A stretch of DNA of 64,000 bases from Oscillospiraceae bacterium (GTDB taxonomy: Bacteria > Bacillota > Clostridia > Oscillospirales > CAG-272): the NCBI GenBank assembly GCA_015064255.1, contig SVSP01000001.1, forward strand, positions 124,001 to 188,000, given 5' to 3'. The notes under the pieces are model-generated. The model made no database searches. It saw nothing but the letters and a program-made list of their open reading frames with translations, and was not told where the DNA came from. The translations under genes and the position numbers were made by a program. This document shows, piece by piece, positions 1 to 8,097 of this stretch; the stretch's first letter is position 1; each line of letters starts with the position of its first letter.

Positions 1-442
1 CTGCCCAGAACTGATAGAAGCGGAATCTTGTAGGACCGGTGTATGTAATTACAGTCGGGGTGATAAGGGCAAAAATTGAGCCTGCAAACGCCCAAAAATA
101 GCAAAGATCAAATAATGTCTGCGATTTTCCGATAACCATATAGCTTCCGAATATTGCTACCCAACCGCATACGGTGATGGGAAGATGGTCAACGGGGTTG
201 GGTCCCAGCGAAGGAATCGCGATAAGACGCCAATAATACGACATTTCACTGACGATAAGTATGAAAGCGAGAATATAACGCAGTATCGCTTCATTTTTGG
301 AATTTTTAATTTCCTTTCGGAAAAAATAAATTAAAAATATTATTGCAATGGTAACAATGATAGGCAAAAAATGTATGAACGTGAAGTTGGTGAATTCTAC
401 ACTTTCGCCCTGCCCAAAGAAGTATCTGAAAAAATCAAGCAT
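1..442 (-). CDS. YwaF/TIGR02206-type integral membrane protein (3' end cut by window)
   Basis: The reading frame starts at ATG 442, behind an AGGAGGA ribosome binding site at 448-454, and runs off the left edge, so only the first 147 residues are visible. The protein is strongly hydrophobic with about four membrane segments in this part. The conserved pieces DHLPITVCGW (about residues 81-90) and TGPTRFRFYQFW (about 135-146) are typical of the YwaF/TMEM164-like family of small integral membrane proteins, whose function is not established. Family assignment is from motif memory; the C-terminal part cannot be checked. It is transcribed leftwards, away from everything else here, and is followed upstream by a convergent-looking gap with a terminator for the next gene. 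Confidence 0.75.
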   Translation of the reverse strand, partial: MLDFFRYFFGQGESVEFTNFTFIHFLPIIVTIAIIFLIYFFRKEIKNSKNEAILRYILAFILIVSEMSYYWRLIAIPSLGPNPVDHLPITVCGWVAIFGSYMVIGKSQTLFDLCYFWAFAGSIFALITPTVITYTGPTRFRFYQFWA

Positions 443-555
443 TTTAGTCCTCCTAAAACTGTTTTCTGTGATTATAGCATATTATTCGACAAAAGTAAAG
501 AGATTGTGAACTTTTTTTTGATTATATAGGGGATGAAATAACACAATATGTATAC

Positions 556-590
556 AAAAAATCCGTCCGAAATATTCGGACGGATTTTTT
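556..590 (-). terminator. Intrinsic terminator of the PHP gene
   Basis: A 12-bp near-perfect inverted repeat (ATCCGTCCGAA / TTCGGACGGAT) is flanked by A and T tracts. It lies 19 bases past the stop codon of the PHP gene on the minus strand and is symmetric enough to work in both directions. Confidence 0.85.
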
Positions 591-608
591 ATATGATAAA
601 ATAACGTA

Positions 609-1292
609 TTATTCGTTAGCGAGAGTGAAAATTTCGGTCTCTCCGCTTTTTACCTTGTTTATGAAATCTTCAACGCTGCAAATAGGCTCGGATGTGCATA
701 CGCCTGCAAGCTTCTTTTGACCAGCACCCGCGTGATTGTCGGAGCCTGCGAACGTCAGAAGACCGTAATGCTTTGCGTATATTTCTGCAATAGCGTTTTC
801 TTCTTCTTTTCTGTTTGCATTTATTATTTCAATGCCGTGGACGTGTCTCGGAAAAAGACGGATATGGTCGATGTAAGATGCTTCGCGGTAAGGATGAGCC
901 TGAATTATAAGCGCACCGCACTCCATCATAAGAGTGAGCTCGTCGGTCTTTTTCATTTCCATAATCTGCGGATTGTTAAGATACCACTCCTTATCAAGAC
1001 CGTACACCAAAAAATCGGTGCCGCCGTAAGAAAGCTCAACGCCGGGAAAAACCTTTATACCGATCTCTTTGGCAAGTTCCAAACCGGCTTCATAGTCTGA
1101 AAAATAAAAATTTATTTTCTCTTCGTAAGGTATAGAGTGGTCGTCAATGTTGATGTTTCCGTCAAGAAAGTGATTTGTGATAAAAACTCCGTCATATCCG
1201 ATCGATTTGTAGAATTCCAGAGTTTCTCTTACTCCGACTCTCGCACAGCGGCTGACGGGAGATGTGTGTAAATGTGTTTCGTACTTGTACAT
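609..1292 (-). CDS. PHP-domain metal-dependent phosphoesterase
   Basis: This 227-residue cytoplasmic protein consists of one PHP domain (the polymerase and histidinol phosphatase fold). Metal-binding motifs appear in the expected order: HLHT (7-10), TNHF (39-42), GVELS (85-89), QAHPYR (131-136) and GSDNH (183-187). PHP proteins hydrolyse phosphoester bonds with a trinuclear metal site; the substrate of this small stand-alone type (YciV/RNase AM-like or nucleotide phosphatase) cannot be read from the sequence. The ATG at 1292 has AAAGGTG about 6 bases upstream. A second, divergent paralogue lies at 32930-33646. The gene is monocistronic with its own terminator. Confidence 0.85.
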   Translation of the reverse strand: MYKYETHLHTSPVSRCARVGVRETLEFYKSIGYDGVFITNHFLDGNINIDDHSIPYEEKINFYFSDYEAGLELAKEIGIKVFPGVELSYGGTDFLVYGLDKEWYLNNPQIMEMKKTDELTLMMECGALIIQAHPYREASYIDHIRLFPRHVHGIEIINANRKEEENAIAEIYAKHYGLLTFAGSDNHAGAGQKKLAGVCTSEPICSVEDFINKVKSGETEIFTLANE

Positions 1293-1473
1293 TTTGTCAC
1301 CTTTGGTTATATAATATATTTTGTAAATTTTTCTACAAAGTTAATAAAACGAGTTACTTTGACACAATTTGCATCAAAATTGTTGCCTAAACGCAATATG
1401 TGGTAATTATATCATAGATGTATTTTTTTGTCAATACAAACATTAAAAGCACGGAGTGTTTATGATATAAGTA

Positions 1474-1502
1474 TTGTAAATTCATAGAGTATGTGCTACA
1501 AT
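1474..1502 (+). promoter_or_regulatory. SigA-type promoter of the lipase gene
   Basis: TTGTAA (1474-1479), a 17-base spacer and TACAAT (1497-1502), preceded by an AT-rich stretch. The expected transcript start is about 50 bases before the ATG at 1560. Confidence 0.75.
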
Positions 1503-1559
1503 AAAAAATAGCATTTATGAAAACAAATTCACATATGTTTATTGAAAGGACTTTGTAAA

Positions 1560-3440
1560 ATGAAAAAAATATTAGCTATTTTATTAATCGTTGTTATACT
1601 TTTTTCTATGTCATCGTGCGCTGGATTGTTAAACGAAATTCTGGATTTTGTTGAATCAACAAATGATTCGGACAATGATGGATATAGCGACGATGTTGAT
1701 CTTAATCCGAATGATCCGTACAAAATTCCGATTATTCTTCTTCATGGCCGCGTTAGTAATACGGCGGTGTTTTTTGGCGTCCGTACAGGTATCGAAGAAG
1801 GCGATAATGATTATTACGGAACGGATTATGAGGAACTTTATACAAGCCCGGATAATCACGAGATAATATCGGTAGAAGATGGACGTTTAGGACAATATCT
1901 TGTAGATTATCTTGGCTATGAGCAAAACAAAAATCTGTTTGCATTTAATTATCCAAATGAAGATATGGTCGAAATGAATGCTAAGCGTTTTTCGCAGTAT
2001 GTAAAAAATTTGGTTGATGCAGGGTCGAAGGGTGAGGAAAGTACGTTAAATTTTGTAGATCCGAGTGCTCTTTTTGCAACAAAAGAAGATCAGAAAAACG
2101 GACGAGTAAAATTTATATTGATCGGTCATAGCATGGGTGGCTTAGTGTCCAGATATTATATTGAAAATATTAATGATCAATATGTAGAAAAACTGATTAC
2201 TATTTGTACGCCACATTATGGGTCTGATTTAACATATTTGGGTCGGTTTGTACCTTGTGATGTTGACTTGCGTGATAATAGTTGGTTGTTCGGAGGAAAT
2301 AAAGAGTTCGAGTTTGTACGAGAAGACACTGAAGAGGGATATGCGTACCTTCATCAATCAAGACCATTACAAGGAAATAATAACACTAATGTAAAGTATT
2401 ATGCCATTGGCGGATATGATACAGATAGTGGAGATGATTTGACGGGTGAATTAGAAAAACTTCTGGAAAACGGAGGGGCGTTTTCTTTTAGCTTCGATAT
2501 ATTTAAGCATGTTAAAGGATCGCATCAAACCAAACAAAAATTTCAAAATGATATAAACGAGGCTTTGGAAACCAAATCTATTTCCGTGTATGGAGAGGGT
2601 TCGACGCTTGATCTTAGCATCGTTGATGGAGATAATGTAGTTGATTATATGAGCCAATTTGCGGTAAGATTTGGTTTGGACGGTAAGATTGATGAATATC
2701 AAAATATAATGAATGCAACCTTGATACTTTCAAGCAAAAAAGGTCTTTTACATAACGAGATTGCTAACGAGCCTTTAATGTATGAAGCTGTAAAAGAATA
2801 TATTAAAGCAGACTCAAACGTGATAACCGATTATACTGATCAGGTTACACCCGATACTGATATCAGTAACTGGACTATGACGAGTGCGCAATATGACGAA
2901 AGTCAAGAACACATTATTTTAACAGAAGACCATATAAAGTGGCAATGCGGTGCGATTTGGTATAATAATCCCATTACAGAAGATTTTATTTTTGAGATGG
3001 ACTATTATACAGGAAGTACAGACCGTAGTGGCGGAGGTGCCGACGGTATTGTTGTAGCATTTTATGCAAATAAAGAATATCAACAACAATCTGGATTAGA
3101 CATTGGATTCACCGGGTGTCAGGGATATGGTATTGAGTTAGATACATATTACAACAGTGAACGTAATGATCCGAGTAAGAATAACCATATTGCACTCGTA
3201 AATGAGAGTGTTGACAATCACCTTGCTTACAGTGAACTTCCTGAGTCTGAGGATGAACAGTGGCATCATTTGAAGATCGTGGTAAAAGGATGTGTTTGCG
3301 AAGCTTATGTTGATGGTGTTTTAAAAATATCGGGTGCTGTACAAAAAACAGGTTATGGCTGGCTCGGAATTACATCATCGACCGGCGAAAGTTATAACCT
3401 TCACGTAGTAAGAAATATAGTAGTTACAAATAATGGATGA
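1560..3440 (+). CDS. Secreted lipoprotein: alpha/beta-hydrolase (lipase) with C-terminal L-type lectin-like domain
   Basis: The start is ATG 1560 behind AAAGGA; the in-frame TTG at 1542 lies upstream of that site and is rejected. The N terminus is a lipoprotein signal with lipobox MSSC (Cys20), so the 626-residue protein should be anchored outside the membrane. A short Asp-rich, calcium-loop-like stretch (DSDNDGYSDD, about 36-45, as in thrombospondin type 3 repeats) leads into an alpha/beta hydrolase with oxyanion HG at 62-63 and nucleophile elbow GHSMGG (Ser191). The following text CTPHYGS is typical of lipases and acyltransferases. The last 190 or so residues resemble a concanavalin/L-type lectin fold (GADGIVVAFY, GYGIELDTYYN, NHIALV). 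Likely substrate: esters on a glycan-bearing surface; this is inference. Confidence 0.82.
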   Translation: MKKILAILLIVVILFSMSSCAGLLNEILDFVESTNDSDNDGYSDDVDLNPNDPYKIPIILLHGRVSNTAVFFGVRTGIEEGDNDYYGTDYEELYTSPDNHEIISVEDGRLGQYLVDYLGYEQNKNLFAFNYPNEDMVEMNAKRFSQYVKNLVDAGSKGEESTLNFVDPSALFATKEDQKNGRVKFILIGHSMGGLVSRYYIENINDQYVEKLITICTPHYGSDLTYLGRFVPCDVDLRDNSWLFGGNKEFEFVREDTEEGYAYLHQSRPLQGNNNTNVKYYAIGGYDTDSGDDLTGELEKLLENGGAFSFSFDIFKHVKGSHQTKQKFQNDINEALETKSISVYGEGSTLDLSIVDGDNVVDYMSQFAVRFGLDGKIDEYQNIMNATLILSSKKGLLHNEIANEPLMYEAVKEYIKADSNVITDYTDQVTPDTDISNWTMTSAQYDESQEHIILTEDHIKWQCGAIWYNNPITEDFIFEMDYYTGSTDRSGGGADGIVVAFYANKEYQQQSGLDIGFTGCQGYGIELDTYYNSERNDPSKNNHIALVNESVDNHLAYSELPESEDEQWHHLKIVVKGCVCEAYVDGVLKISGAVQKTGYGWLGITSSTGESYNLHVVRNIVVTNNG

Positions 3441-3448
3441 TCATAATA

Positions 3449-3486
3449 AAAAATCCGCCCGAATTTCTTAGGGCGGATAATTTTTC
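3449..3486 (+). terminator. Intrinsic terminator of the lipase gene
   Basis: Stem TCCGCCC / GGGCGGA around a 10-base loop, with A-rich 5' and T-rich 3' flanks, begins 14 bases after the lipase stop codon. Confidence 0.85.
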
Positions 3487-3668
3487 ACGTTTGTTTTCGG
3501 GCAATACCTTTTATCACAAAAAAGGCAAAGTCCTTTACCATTTCGGAAAAAGTTGTGAAAATAGAGATTTTATCAAGCTTTCCGTCAGAACTACAAAAAA
3601 TACCAATTTTTCGGTGTTATTATCCCTGAAATCTCTATTTCAACGCTATTTTGCAAGGTTTCGAGCGT
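3487..3668. other. Non-coding gap with a spaced inverted repeat
   Basis: No credible gene lies here. The 12-mer AAATAGAGATTT (3559-3570) recurs inverted as AAATCTCTATTT (3629-3640), with an imperfect small hairpin between them. The arrangement could be a recombination or protein-binding site or a decayed element; nothing here decides between these. Confidence 0.4.
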
Positions 3669-3706
3669 GAAAAAACGACCTCATAGAATTTCTTCTACAA
3701 GGTCGT
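3669..3706 (-). terminator. Intrinsic terminator downstream of the 100-residue hypothetical gene
   Basis: ACGACCT (3675-3681) pairs with AGGTCGT (3700-3706), with an inner TAGAA/TTCTA stem separated by a 2+2 mismatch. On the minus strand the stem is followed directly by a run of six T. Confidence 0.75.
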
Positions 3707-3841
3707 AATTTTATTTTGCTTTGCCTATTGTGTTATAGGGCGGTTTGCCTTTTCACAATATTATAACTCTAATTACTTAGACTTAATAGCTGCCTGTGGT
3801 GCTATCTGCAAAAGAGGAAATTATACCGCTTCGCCTTTACA

Positions 3842-4144
3842 TTAATCGAGGCGACTTAGTATTCGAGAAAAAACTTGATAATACTCTTCTATCATATCAT
3901 TTATTATGCTATCGGCTTTATATCCATCTTCAACCTTTACTTTTTTCTCTATCCCCAAGAAGCCCCTTTCTCCTGTGCCGACTTTTTTATAATTTGTTTC
4001 GGAAATATCGGGAAACTTCTCAGTAGAGACATCGCCGTGTCCATCACCATCAGATATAGAAATATAACCTTCTACATCAATCCCATACCGATTGTTGAGG
4101 TATACTATTGTCAAATCGTGCGCTATTTGTTCTTTACTAATCAT
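3842..4144 (-). CDS. Hypothetical protein, 100 residues
   Basis: I do not recognise a characterised family. ATG 4144 is preceded by AGAAAGGAA at a good distance. The protein begins MISKEQIAHDLTIVYLNNRYG and has an acidic Gly/Asp/His stretch (ISDGDGHGDVS) in the middle; it lacks a signal peptide or membrane segment and is probably cytoplasmic. It has a well-formed terminator at 3669-3706 and a ribosome binding site, which argue for a real gene. It lies alone, downstream of ppdK on the same strand but separated from it by the ppdK terminator. Confidence 0.6.
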   Translation of the reverse strand: MISKEQIAHDLTIVYLNNRYGIDVEGYISISDGDGHGDVSTEKFPDISETNYKKVGTGERGFLGIEKKVKVEDGYKADSIINDMIEEYYQVFSRILSRLD

Positions 4145-4245
4145 TGGTTATTTCCTTTCTGTTAAACAAACATCTTTCACTTAATCAAGGTGTTCTTTTG
4201 TATCGCACCTATTATAACATATAATTACCAAAAATACAATTATTA

Positions 4246-4282
4246 GAAAAATCCGCCCGAATTTCTTCGGGCGGATAGTTTT
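4246..4282 (-). terminator. Intrinsic terminator of ppdK
   Basis: ATCCGCCCGA pairs with TCGGGCGGAT (4251-4276) around a 6-base loop, with a T-rich flank on the minus strand, 20 bases past the ppdK stop. Confidence 0.9.
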
Positions 4283-4300
4283 GCTTTATAAAGTCAGCAA

Positions 4301-6931
4301 TTACTTGCTTTCTTTGATTGCAGCCTGAGCAGCAGCGAGTCTTGCGATCGGCACACGGAAAGGTGAGCAAGATACGTAGTCAAGACCGATGGAGTGGCAG
4401 AATTCTACGGATGTGGGGTCGCCACCGTGTTCGCCGCAAATACCAACGTGGAGGTTGTTGTTTACGGGACGTCCGAGGGTTACAGCCATATTCATAAGCT
4501 TGCCAACGCCTGTCTGGTCGAGCTTAGCAAAGGGATCGTTTTCGAAGATCTTTGCGTCGTAGTAAGCGTTGAGGAACTTACCTGCATCGTCACGGGAGAA
4601 GCCGTATGTCATCTGAGTAAGGTCGTTTGTACCGAAGCAGAAGAAGTCTGCGTTAGCAGCGATCTCATCAGCTGTGAGACAAGCTCTCGGAATTTCGATC
4701 ATTGTACCAACTTCGTATTCGAGGTCAGTGCCTGCAGCTGCGATTTCAGCATCAGCAGTAGCAACAACAACGCTCTTAACGTACTTGAGCTCCTTAACGT
4801 CGCCAACGAGAGGAATCATGATCTCGGGCTTAACGTTCCAGTCGGGATGAGCCTTCTTAACATTGATAGCTGCACGGATAACAGCAGATGTCTGCATCTT
4901 TGCAATTTCAGGATATGTTACTGCAAGACGGCATCCTCTGTGACCCATCATCGGGTTGAATTCGTGGAGAGAAGAAATGATTGTCTTGATCTCTTCAACC
5001 GACTTGTTCTGAGCCTTCGCAAGAGCAGCGATGTCTTCTTCTGTTGTAGGAACGAACTCGTGAAGCGGGGGATCGAGGAATCTGATGCAAACGGGGTTGC
5101 CTTCGAGAGCTTCGTAGAGCTTTTCGAAGTCGGACTGCTGGTAGGGAAGGATCTTTGCAAGAGCAACTTCTCTTTCTTCAGCAGTGTCGGAGCAGATCAT
5201 TTCGCGGAATGCAGCGATTCTTTCTGCTTCAAAGAACATATGCTCCGTACGGCAGAGACCGATACCTTCAGCACCGAGCTCACGAGCCTTCTTAGCGTCT
5301 GCGGGTGTATCAGCATTTGTTCTTACCTTGAGTGTACGGAATTCGTCAGCCCAACCCATGATTGTGCCGAAGTTTCCGGAGATTTCAGCGTCAACGGTAG
5401 GAATGATACCGTCGTAAATGTTACCTGTAGAACCGTCGATGGAGATGTAGTCGCCTTCAACGTATGTCTTGCCAGCGAGAGTGAACTTCTTGTTTTCTTC
5501 GTCCATAGCGATTTCACCGCATCCGGATACGCAGCACTTACCCATACCACGAGCAACAACTGCTGCGTGAGATGTCATACCGCCGCGAACTGTGAGGATA
5601 CCCTGAGCAGCCTTCATACCGGTGATATCTTCGGGAGATGTTTCAAGTCTTACGAGAACAACCTTCTTGCCTGCGTTCTTCCAAGCTTCAGCGTCTTCAG
5701 CAGAGAATACAACCTGTCCGCAAGCTGCACCGGGAGATGCGCCGAGACCCTTACCAACAGGGTTAGCAGCCTTAAGAGCCTTAGTGTCGAACTGCGGGTG
5801 GAGAAGTGTGTCAAGGTTTCTGGGGTCGATCATAAGAACGGCCTCTTCCTTGGTCTTGTGGCCTTCTGCTACGAGGTCAACAGCGATCTGGAGAGCTGCG
5901 GGAGCAGTTCTCTTACCGTTTCTGGTCTGGAGCATATAGAGCTTTTCGTTTTCAACTGTGAACTCCATATCCTGCATATCGTGATAGTGGTTTTCGAGAA
6001 TTTCGCAAACCTTCTTGAATTCAGCAAATGCTGCGGGGAACTTTTCAGCCATCTGAGCGATAGGCATAGGTGTACGAACACCTGCAACAACGTCTTCACC
6101 CTGAGCGTTTGTAAGGAACTCGCCCATGAGAACCTTTTCGCCTGTAGCGGGGTCACGTGTGAAAGCAACACCTGTACCGCAGTTGTCGCCCATGTTACCG
6201 AATGCCATAGCCTGTACGTTTACAGCGGTACCCCAGCTGTAGGGGATATCGTTGTCGCGGCGGTAAACGTTAGCTCTGGGGTTGTCCCAGCTGCGGAATA
6301 CTGCCTTAACAGCGCCAATAAGCTGTTCTTTGGGATCGGAAGGAAAGTCTGTACCGATCTTTGCCTTATATTCAGCCTTGAACTGATTTGCGAGTTCCTT
6401 AAGGTCGTCAGCTGTGAGGTCAACGTCCTGAGTAACTCCCTTTTCTTCCTTCATCTTGTCGATGAGCTCTTCGAAATACTTCTTACCAACTTCCATAACT
6501 ACGTCAGAATACATCTGAATGAATCTTCTGTAGCAGTCGTAAGCCCATCTTGCGTTACCCGACTTCTTAGCCATAACTTCAACAACGTCTTCGTTAAGAC
6601 CGAGGTTGAGGATGGTGTCCATCATACCGGGCATCGAAGCGCGTGCGCCCGAACGAACCGATACGAGAAGGGGGTTTTCGAGGTCACCGAACTTTTTGCC
6701 GGTAACACCTTCCATCTTTACGATGTACTCCATGATTTCAGCCATGATGTCGTCATTGATCTGACGGCCGTCCTCATAGTACTGTGTGCAGGCTTCTGTG
6801 GAAATTGTGAAGCCCTGGGGGACAGGAAGACCGATGTTGGTCATCTCTGCGAGGTTAGCTCCCTTACCGCCAAGGATCTCACGCATGTTAGCGTTACCCT
6901 CGGAGAAGAGATAGCAATACTTCTTTGCCAT
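4301..6931 (-). CDS. ppdK: Pyruvate, phosphate dikinase
   Basis: PPDK interconverts pyruvate + ATP + phosphate and PEP + AMP + pyrophosphate, a glycolytic/gluconeogenic step common in anaerobes. The start is ATG 6931 (MAKKYCYLF) behind GGAGG; an upstream in-frame extension to 7027 crosses the promoter and is rejected. Length 876 residues matches the family. Order: N-terminal ATP-grasp domain (GGKGANLAEM near the start, GEFLTNAQGEDVVAG), the phosphohistidine domain with GGMTSHAAVVARG (catalytic His about residue 455), and the C-terminal PEP/pyruvate barrel with HVGICGEHGGDP (catalytic Cys about 830). Codon use is strongly biased towards GAA/AAG/CTT-type codons, as in a highly expressed gene; this bias leaves a very long open frame on the opposite strand that is not a gene. 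Confidence 0.97.
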   Translation of the reverse strand: MAKKYCYLFSEGNANMREILGGKGANLAEMTNIGLPVPQGFTISTEACTQYYEDGRQINDDIMAEIMEYIVKMEGVTGKKFGDLENPLLVSVRSGARASMPGMMDTILNLGLNEDVVEVMAKKSGNARWAYDCYRRFIQMYSDVVMEVGKKYFEELIDKMKEEKGVTQDVDLTADDLKELANQFKAEYKAKIGTDFPSDPKEQLIGAVKAVFRSWDNPRANVYRRDNDIPYSWGTAVNVQAMAFGNMGDNCGTGVAFTRDPATGEKVLMGEFLTNAQGEDVVAGVRTPMPIAQMAEKFPAAFAEFKKVCEILENHYHDMQDMEFTVENEKLYMLQTRNGKRTAPAALQIAVDLVAEGHKTKEEAVLMIDPRNLDTLLHPQFDTKALKAANPVGKGLGASPGAACGQVVFSAEDAEAWKNAGKKVVLVRLETSPEDITGMKAAQGILTVRGGMTSHAAVVARGMGKCCVSGCGEIAMDEENKKFTLAGKTYVEGDYISIDGSTGNIYDGIIPTVDAEISGNFGTIMGWADEFRTLKVRTNADTPADAKKARELGAEGIGLCRTEHMFFEAERIAAFREMICSDTAEEREVALAKILPYQQSDFEKLYEALEGNPVCIRFLDPPLHEFVPTTEEDIAALAKAQNKSVEEIKTIISSLHEFNPMMGHRGCRLAVTYPEIAKMQTSAVIRAAINVKKAHPDWNVKPEIMIPLVGDVKELKYVKSVVVATADAEIAAAGTDLEYEVGTMIEIPRACLTADEIAANADFFCFGTNDLTQMTYGFSRDDAGKFLNAYYDAKIFENDPFAKLDQTGVGKLMNMAVTLGRPVNNNLHVGICGEHGGDPTSVEFCHSIGLDYVSCSPFRVPIARLAAAQAAIKESK

Positions 6932-6986
6932 ATTTCTTTTACCTCCATAATTTAAATAATAATATGTTTTTTTCTGTTGCCGCAAT

Positions 6987-7016
6987 ATTATAACATAAAG
7001 CTTGATCGGTTTAAAT
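6987..7016 (-). promoter_or_regulatory. Extended -10 promoter of ppdK
   Basis: On the minus strand TGTTATAAT (6987-6995) forms an extended -10 element; the -35 region (TTTAAA at 17 bases) is weak. It lies about 55 bases before the ppdK start codon. Confidence 0.6.
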
Positions 7017-7088
7017 AGAAAAATCAACGAATTTACAATATTTTAACAATTTTTTTTAAGGTGTCCGGTTCTTTTTTTGAAAAAACTA

Positions 7089-7117
7089 TTGCGAAAAGCC
7101 GGTAAATGTTATATAAT
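7089..7117 (+). promoter_or_regulatory. SigA-type promoter of pth (and probably mfd)
   Basis: TTGCGA (7089-7094), a 17-base spacer and TATAAT (7112-7117), 64 bases before the pth start. Confidence 0.75.
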
Positions 7118-7181
7118 AGTACGGTTATAAAATAAGATTATAATGCCGTAGAGTTTGCAAACTCTGAAAGGACGGATATAA

Positions 7182-7808
7182 ATGGGAATTTTTGATTTAT
7201 TTAAGCAAATAGAAAGCTCAAATCCTACACCCGCGGGACCTGTTACACATATCGTTGTCGGACTCGGAAATCCGGGTAAGGAATATACCTATAACCGCCA
7301 CAACGCGGGATTTATGTGTATGGATGTTATCTGCGATAAGTACCGCGCAAGAGTTGATAAGGCAAAGTTCAAGGCACTCGTCGGCGAGTGTAATATTGCA
7401 GGCAAGCACATTCTTCTTATGAAGCCGCAGACTTATATGAATCATTCAGGCGAAGCTATACGCGAAGCCGCTGACTTCTACAATGTGCCCGCCGAAAATA
7501 TAATAGTAATATTTGATGATATTTCAATCGGTGTCGGAAAGCTCCGCATACGCAGGAAGGGAAGTGCGGGAGGACATAACGGCATCAAGAGCGTTATCGA
7601 ACATCTTTCAACGAACGAATTTCCGCGTATAAAGCTCGGCGTAGGCGAAAAGCCCTCGCCTGAATATGACCTTATAAATTGGGTGCTTGGAAATATTCCC
7701 GAGGATGATCGCAAGGCTATGTCCGAAGCGTACAGCAAGGCAGCAGATGCGCTTGAAGTAATGCTTTCGGGTAACGTAGATGCCGCTATGAACAAGTTCA
7801 ATAGCTGA
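7182..7808 (+). CDS. pth: Peptidyl-tRNA hydrolase
   Basis: Pth releases tRNA from peptidyl-tRNA that drops off the ribosome. ATG 7182 follows AAAGGA. The 208-residue protein has the family signature GLGNPGKEY, catalytic His in NRHNAGF (about residue 40), the substrate-binding YMNHSGEA and the FDDISIGVGKLRIR / GSAGGHNGIKS block. It carries an N-terminal extension of about 22 residues (MGIFDLFKQIE...) compared with the usual start at the VGLGNPG strand; the extension belongs to the same strong start, so it is probably real. The pth-mfd order is the classical Firmicutes neighbourhood; here the two are separated by 289 bases filled with repeat hairpins. Confidence 0.95.
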   Translation: MGIFDLFKQIESSNPTPAGPVTHIVVGLGNPGKEYTYNRHNAGFMCMDVICDKYRARVDKAKFKALVGECNIAGKHILLMKPQTYMNHSGEAIREAADFYNVPAENIIVIFDDISIGVGKLRIRRKGSAGGHNGIKSVIEHLSTNEFPRIKLGVGEKPSPEYDLINWVLGNIPEDDRKAMSEAYSKAADALEVMLSGNVDAAMNKFNS

Positions 7809-7844
7809 GCAGTTTGAATTAAATACCCACCGGCAGATAAAACT

Positions 7845-7905
7845 GCCGGCTTAGGGCGTTGCCCTAAGAACCCACCAAAGAACTTTTGGTAAAAAGTTCT
7901 TTGGA
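7845..7905. repeat. Hairpin repeat cluster after pth
   Basis: Two adjacent hairpins: CTTAGGGC / GCCCTAAG (about 7850-7868) and CCAAAGAACTTTT / AAAAGTTCTTTGG (about 7873-7902). They belong to the dispersed hairpin family described under findings and may also end pth transcription. Confidence 0.6.
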
Positions 7906-7983
7906 AACTCAAAAACTTGGCTAAAACAATGTTACCTTGTAGGAATAGGAGACCTCGACTGTCCGCCCTATTATTATTCATTT

Positions 7984-8090
7984 TAAGTAAAGTTTTTGGG
8001 AAGGTTCGGAAATCCTTTTTTCAAAAAGGGTTTCTGAGAAAAGTTTTTGCAGGAGGTTTGGATCCCACTTTTTTCAAAAAAGGGGGCCAA
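7984..8090. repeat. Dispersed hairpin repeat abutting the mfd start
   Basis: GTAAAGTTTTTGGGA is followed by the apex CTTTTTTCAAAAAG inside an AAATCC.../...GGGTTT stem, then a second hairpin CCCACTTTTTTC / AAAAAAGGGGG (about 8064-8086). It ends 12 bases before the mfd ATG, so the repeat supplies the likely ribosome binding site AGGGGG. Confidence 0.7.
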
Positions 8091-8097
8091 GAAAAGT

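Noticed and set aside
1293..1470. AT-rich stretch upstream of the PHP gene as a promoter
   Set aside because: Several TATATT-like strings occur, but no -35/-10 pair with acceptable spacing could be singled out.
3437..3670. 77-codon frame after the lipase gene
   Set aside because: It starts inside the terminator, has no ribosome binding site, and has no resemblance to a protein family.
4394..6955. 853-codon open frame on the plus strand opposite ppdK
   Set aside because: It is exactly antisense to a complete, strongly conserved gene. Its openness comes from the codon bias of ppdK, and its translation is Cys/Val/Ser-rich without any family motif.
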